Assembly (NCBI GenBank): GCA_003225295.1 | Contig: QHYZ01000054.1 | Location: 62,001 to 126,000 of the forward strand | Direction of reading: 5' to 3' | DNA from: Acidobacteriota bacterium | Lineage (GTDB): Bacteria; Acidobacteriota; Terriglobia; Acidiferrales; UBA7541 | DNA length: 64,000 nucleotides | Shown here: one piece after another, positions 62,850-64,000 of the stretch | How the letters are laid out: the number at the start of each line of letters is the position of its first letter | Position numbering within the stretch: position 1 is the stretch's first letter | Notes under the pieces: model-generated | What the model was told of the DNA's origin: nothing | Databases searched by the model: none | What the model saw: the letters and a program-made list of their open reading frames with translations, nothing else | Made by a program: the position numbers and the translations under genes

Positions 62850-63638
62850 ATGAATGAGATCGATGCTTTCGACAAGGTGCTTTGGGGACTCAACGTTTGC
62901 CTGCAAGCCAGACTCTTGGTGCTGCTCCTCAACCGCAAGAACCATCGCATATTCCCATTCCTCTTCGTGTACCTGCTTATTGCATTCCTGCAAAACGTTG
63001 TCACCATGGCGAGCTACAGGATCTGGGCGTTCTCCTCGTCGAATGCCGTGAGGATTGCATGGGGGACGCAAGGACTGGTGATTCTTGGGCGGGCGCTGGC
63101 CGTTGCGGAGATTAGCCGGCGAGTGCTGGAAAGCTATCGAGGCATCTGGGCGCTGGCCTGGCGCATGCTTGTCGGAAGCGCCGTCCTCGTGTTGTTGTAT
63201 TCCTTGGCCGTTGCCAGCTTTGAATGGCGGTTACTCGTGTTGAACGCGGACCGGGGCCTCGAACTGACGATGACTGTCGTCCTGGTGACGCTCTTTCTGT
63301 TTGCGCGTTACTACGAGGTAACCATAGAGCCCGCAGTCCGCTCGCTGGCGATCGGCTTCTTCCTTTATTCATGCTTTGCCGTGCTCAACGATACGATTCT
63401 AGAGAGTTGGAGGAATCGCTATGCAACACACTGGAATCTGGCCGGCATGTTGGCGTACTTGGCGAGCCTGCTACTTTGGAATTGGGCCGTTCGTGAATGG
63501 CAACCCGAGATCACTCTTGGACCTGCCCTGCTTTCCCAGGGTGTTTACCAGACCCTGGCGCCGGAGATCAACCTCCGCCTGAAGCTCCTAAACGAACACC
63601 TGAATCAAATTCTGGGCCCGGAGGCCAAGAGACCGTGA
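62850..63638 (+). CDS. Hypothetical seven-helix integral membrane protein
   Basis: The 262-residue protein has about seven hydrophobic helices and no recognised family. Conserved-looking pieces include R-L-L-V-L-L-L-N-R, the start of the second helix F-P-F-L-F-V-Y-L-L-I-A-F-L-Q, and a C-terminal amphipathic helix with L-R-L-K-L-L-N-E-H-L-N-Q-I-L. Such proteins are frequent in acidobacterial genomes. Its stop overlaps the GTG of the next gene (GTGA), so the two are translationally coupled. Confidence 0.68.
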   Translation: MNEIDAFDKVLWGLNVCLQARLLVLLLNRKNHRIFPFLFVYLLIAFLQNVVTMASYRIWAFSSSNAVRIAWGTQGLVILGRALAVAEISRRVLESYRGIWALAWRMLVGSAVLVLLYSLAVASFEWRLLVLNADRGLELTMTVVLVTLFLFARYYEVTIEPAVRSLAIGFFLYSCFAVLNDTILESWRNRYATHWNLAGMLAYLASLLLWNWAVREWQPEITLGPALLSQGVYQTLAPEINLRLKLLNEHLNQILGPEAKRP

Positions 63639-64000
63639 GCCTGCTTTTCTATCTCTTCTCGGGACTGATCGCGCTGCTGCTCATCCTCTTTGTTTGGTCG
63701 GTTCGAAGCACCAGGAGGCGCGTGCCACCCTCCACGCGCGCGGAAATCCCCGACGACGACGGCCGCAGACACATGACGTACTTGTCGCAGATCCGGCAAG
63801 CACTCGCCGCGACAGATTACGAATTCCTCTCCAAGAGAGCCTCGAAAGAAATGGTGCGGCGGGTCCGTCGGGAGCGTCAGAGTGTCGCGCTCGGCTATCT
63901 GGCTGCATTGCGGAGGGATTTCCAGAGTCTATTGCGGATGGCCAGGGTGATTGCCGCGATGTCTCCACAGGTGGCTGCAGTACACGAGCTCGAAAGGCTT
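63635..64000 (+). CDS. Hypothetical membrane-anchored protein, 3' partial
   Basis: This frame begins with GTG 63635 inside the stop of the preceding gene and runs 122 codons to the window edge without a stop. It has an N-terminal membrane helix (L-I-A-L-L-L-I-L-F-V-W) and then a basic, helical region rich in Arg (V-R-R-V-R-R-E-R-Q) with alternating Leu/Ala, like a coiled coil. No family can be named. The coupling suggests it works with the seven-helix protein upstream. Confidence 0.6.
   Translation, partial: MSLLFYLFSGLIALLLILFVWSVRSTRRRVPPSTRAEIPDDDGRRHMTYLSQIRQALAATDYEFLSKRASKEMVRRVRRERQSVALGYLAALRRDFQSLLRMARVIAAMSPQVAAVHELERL

Noticed and set aside
1-64000. CRISPR array, tRNA or rRNA genes, prophage
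   Set aside because: No regularly spaced direct repeats, no cloverleaf-like sequence with conserved T-arm, and no phage structural genes were seen on reading the window.

Overview
The window is about 60% G+C, has no plasmid or phage backbone, and looks like the chromosome of an Acidobacteriota bacterium (Terriglobia-like). This is an inference from the family mix: an Oar-type TonB receptor with a carboxypeptidase-like N-terminal domain, small PilZ-like proteins, a giant DUF2339 membrane protein, kinase/TonB-C fusions, DinB-like secreted proteins and lpxB (so Gram-negative). Most genes are short housekeeping or accessory operons. Many are coupled by ATGA, GTGA or TTGA overlaps, and GTG and TTG starts are common.

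Layout. 1-1.2 kb: end of a yjdI-type mono-cluster ferredoxin, a yjdJ-type acetyltransferase and a 3-methyladenine DNA glycosylase. 1.8-3 kb: divergent SRPBCC and TetR genes with inverted repeats between them. 3.2-10 kb: a pseudokinase/TonB-C fusion, an M50 protease and several secreted or membrane proteins. 10.1-12.5 kb: SRP RNA (ffs), dnaX, ybaB; the usual partner recR is displaced to 20 kb. 12.5-17.7 kb: M48 protease coupled to a 1432-residue DUF2339 protein. 18-25.7 kb: DEAD-box helicase, GNAT, recR, Mpo1-like protein, a PilZ/coiled-coil protein. 25.7-32.9 kb: lipoprotein, two half-ABC exporters forming a predicted heterodimer with one degenerate ATP site, lpxB, and a catalytically dead M1-peptidase-like protein with TPRs.

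32.9-38.4 kb (minus strand): acyl-CoA metabolism (hbd, two enoyl-CoA hydratases), rhodanese, macro domain, MidA-like methyltransferase, a Mug-type glycosylase, and the main discovery: an ArsC/Spx-family gene whose first catalytic Cys codon is an in-frame TGA. It is followed at the right distance by a perfect hairpin with an AGGTCT loop (the bacterial SECIS loop) and has a strong upstream ribosome-binding site. It is a candidate selenoprotein that standard gene calling would truncate.

38.9-46.2 kb: ECF sigma/anti-sigma pair, ornithine-cyclodeaminase family, SH3, DoxX, PspC, and a fused alpha-beta 2-oxoacid dehydrogenase E1. 46.4-49.6 kb: a probable copper-handling cluster (Cys/His/Met-rich secreted protein, TonB receptor, CusF-like lipoprotein). 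49.6-51.1 kb: a metallo-beta-lactamase-fold gene killed twice, by a +1 T frameshift and by a complete IS200-type element whose removal restores the frame exactly. 51.1-53.4 kb: fluoride riboswitch with terminator, crcB, DUF190, MFS transporter. 53.6-57.6 kb: mrfA/mrfB-like (YprA/YprB) DNA repair pair. 57.4-64 kb: secreted zincin, secreted proteins, a YncE-like propeller, an XRE/S24-like regulator, a short exported proline-rich peptide with two ADG repeats, and a membrane protein with a partial partner at the window edge. No tRNA, rRNA, CRISPR array or prophage was seen.
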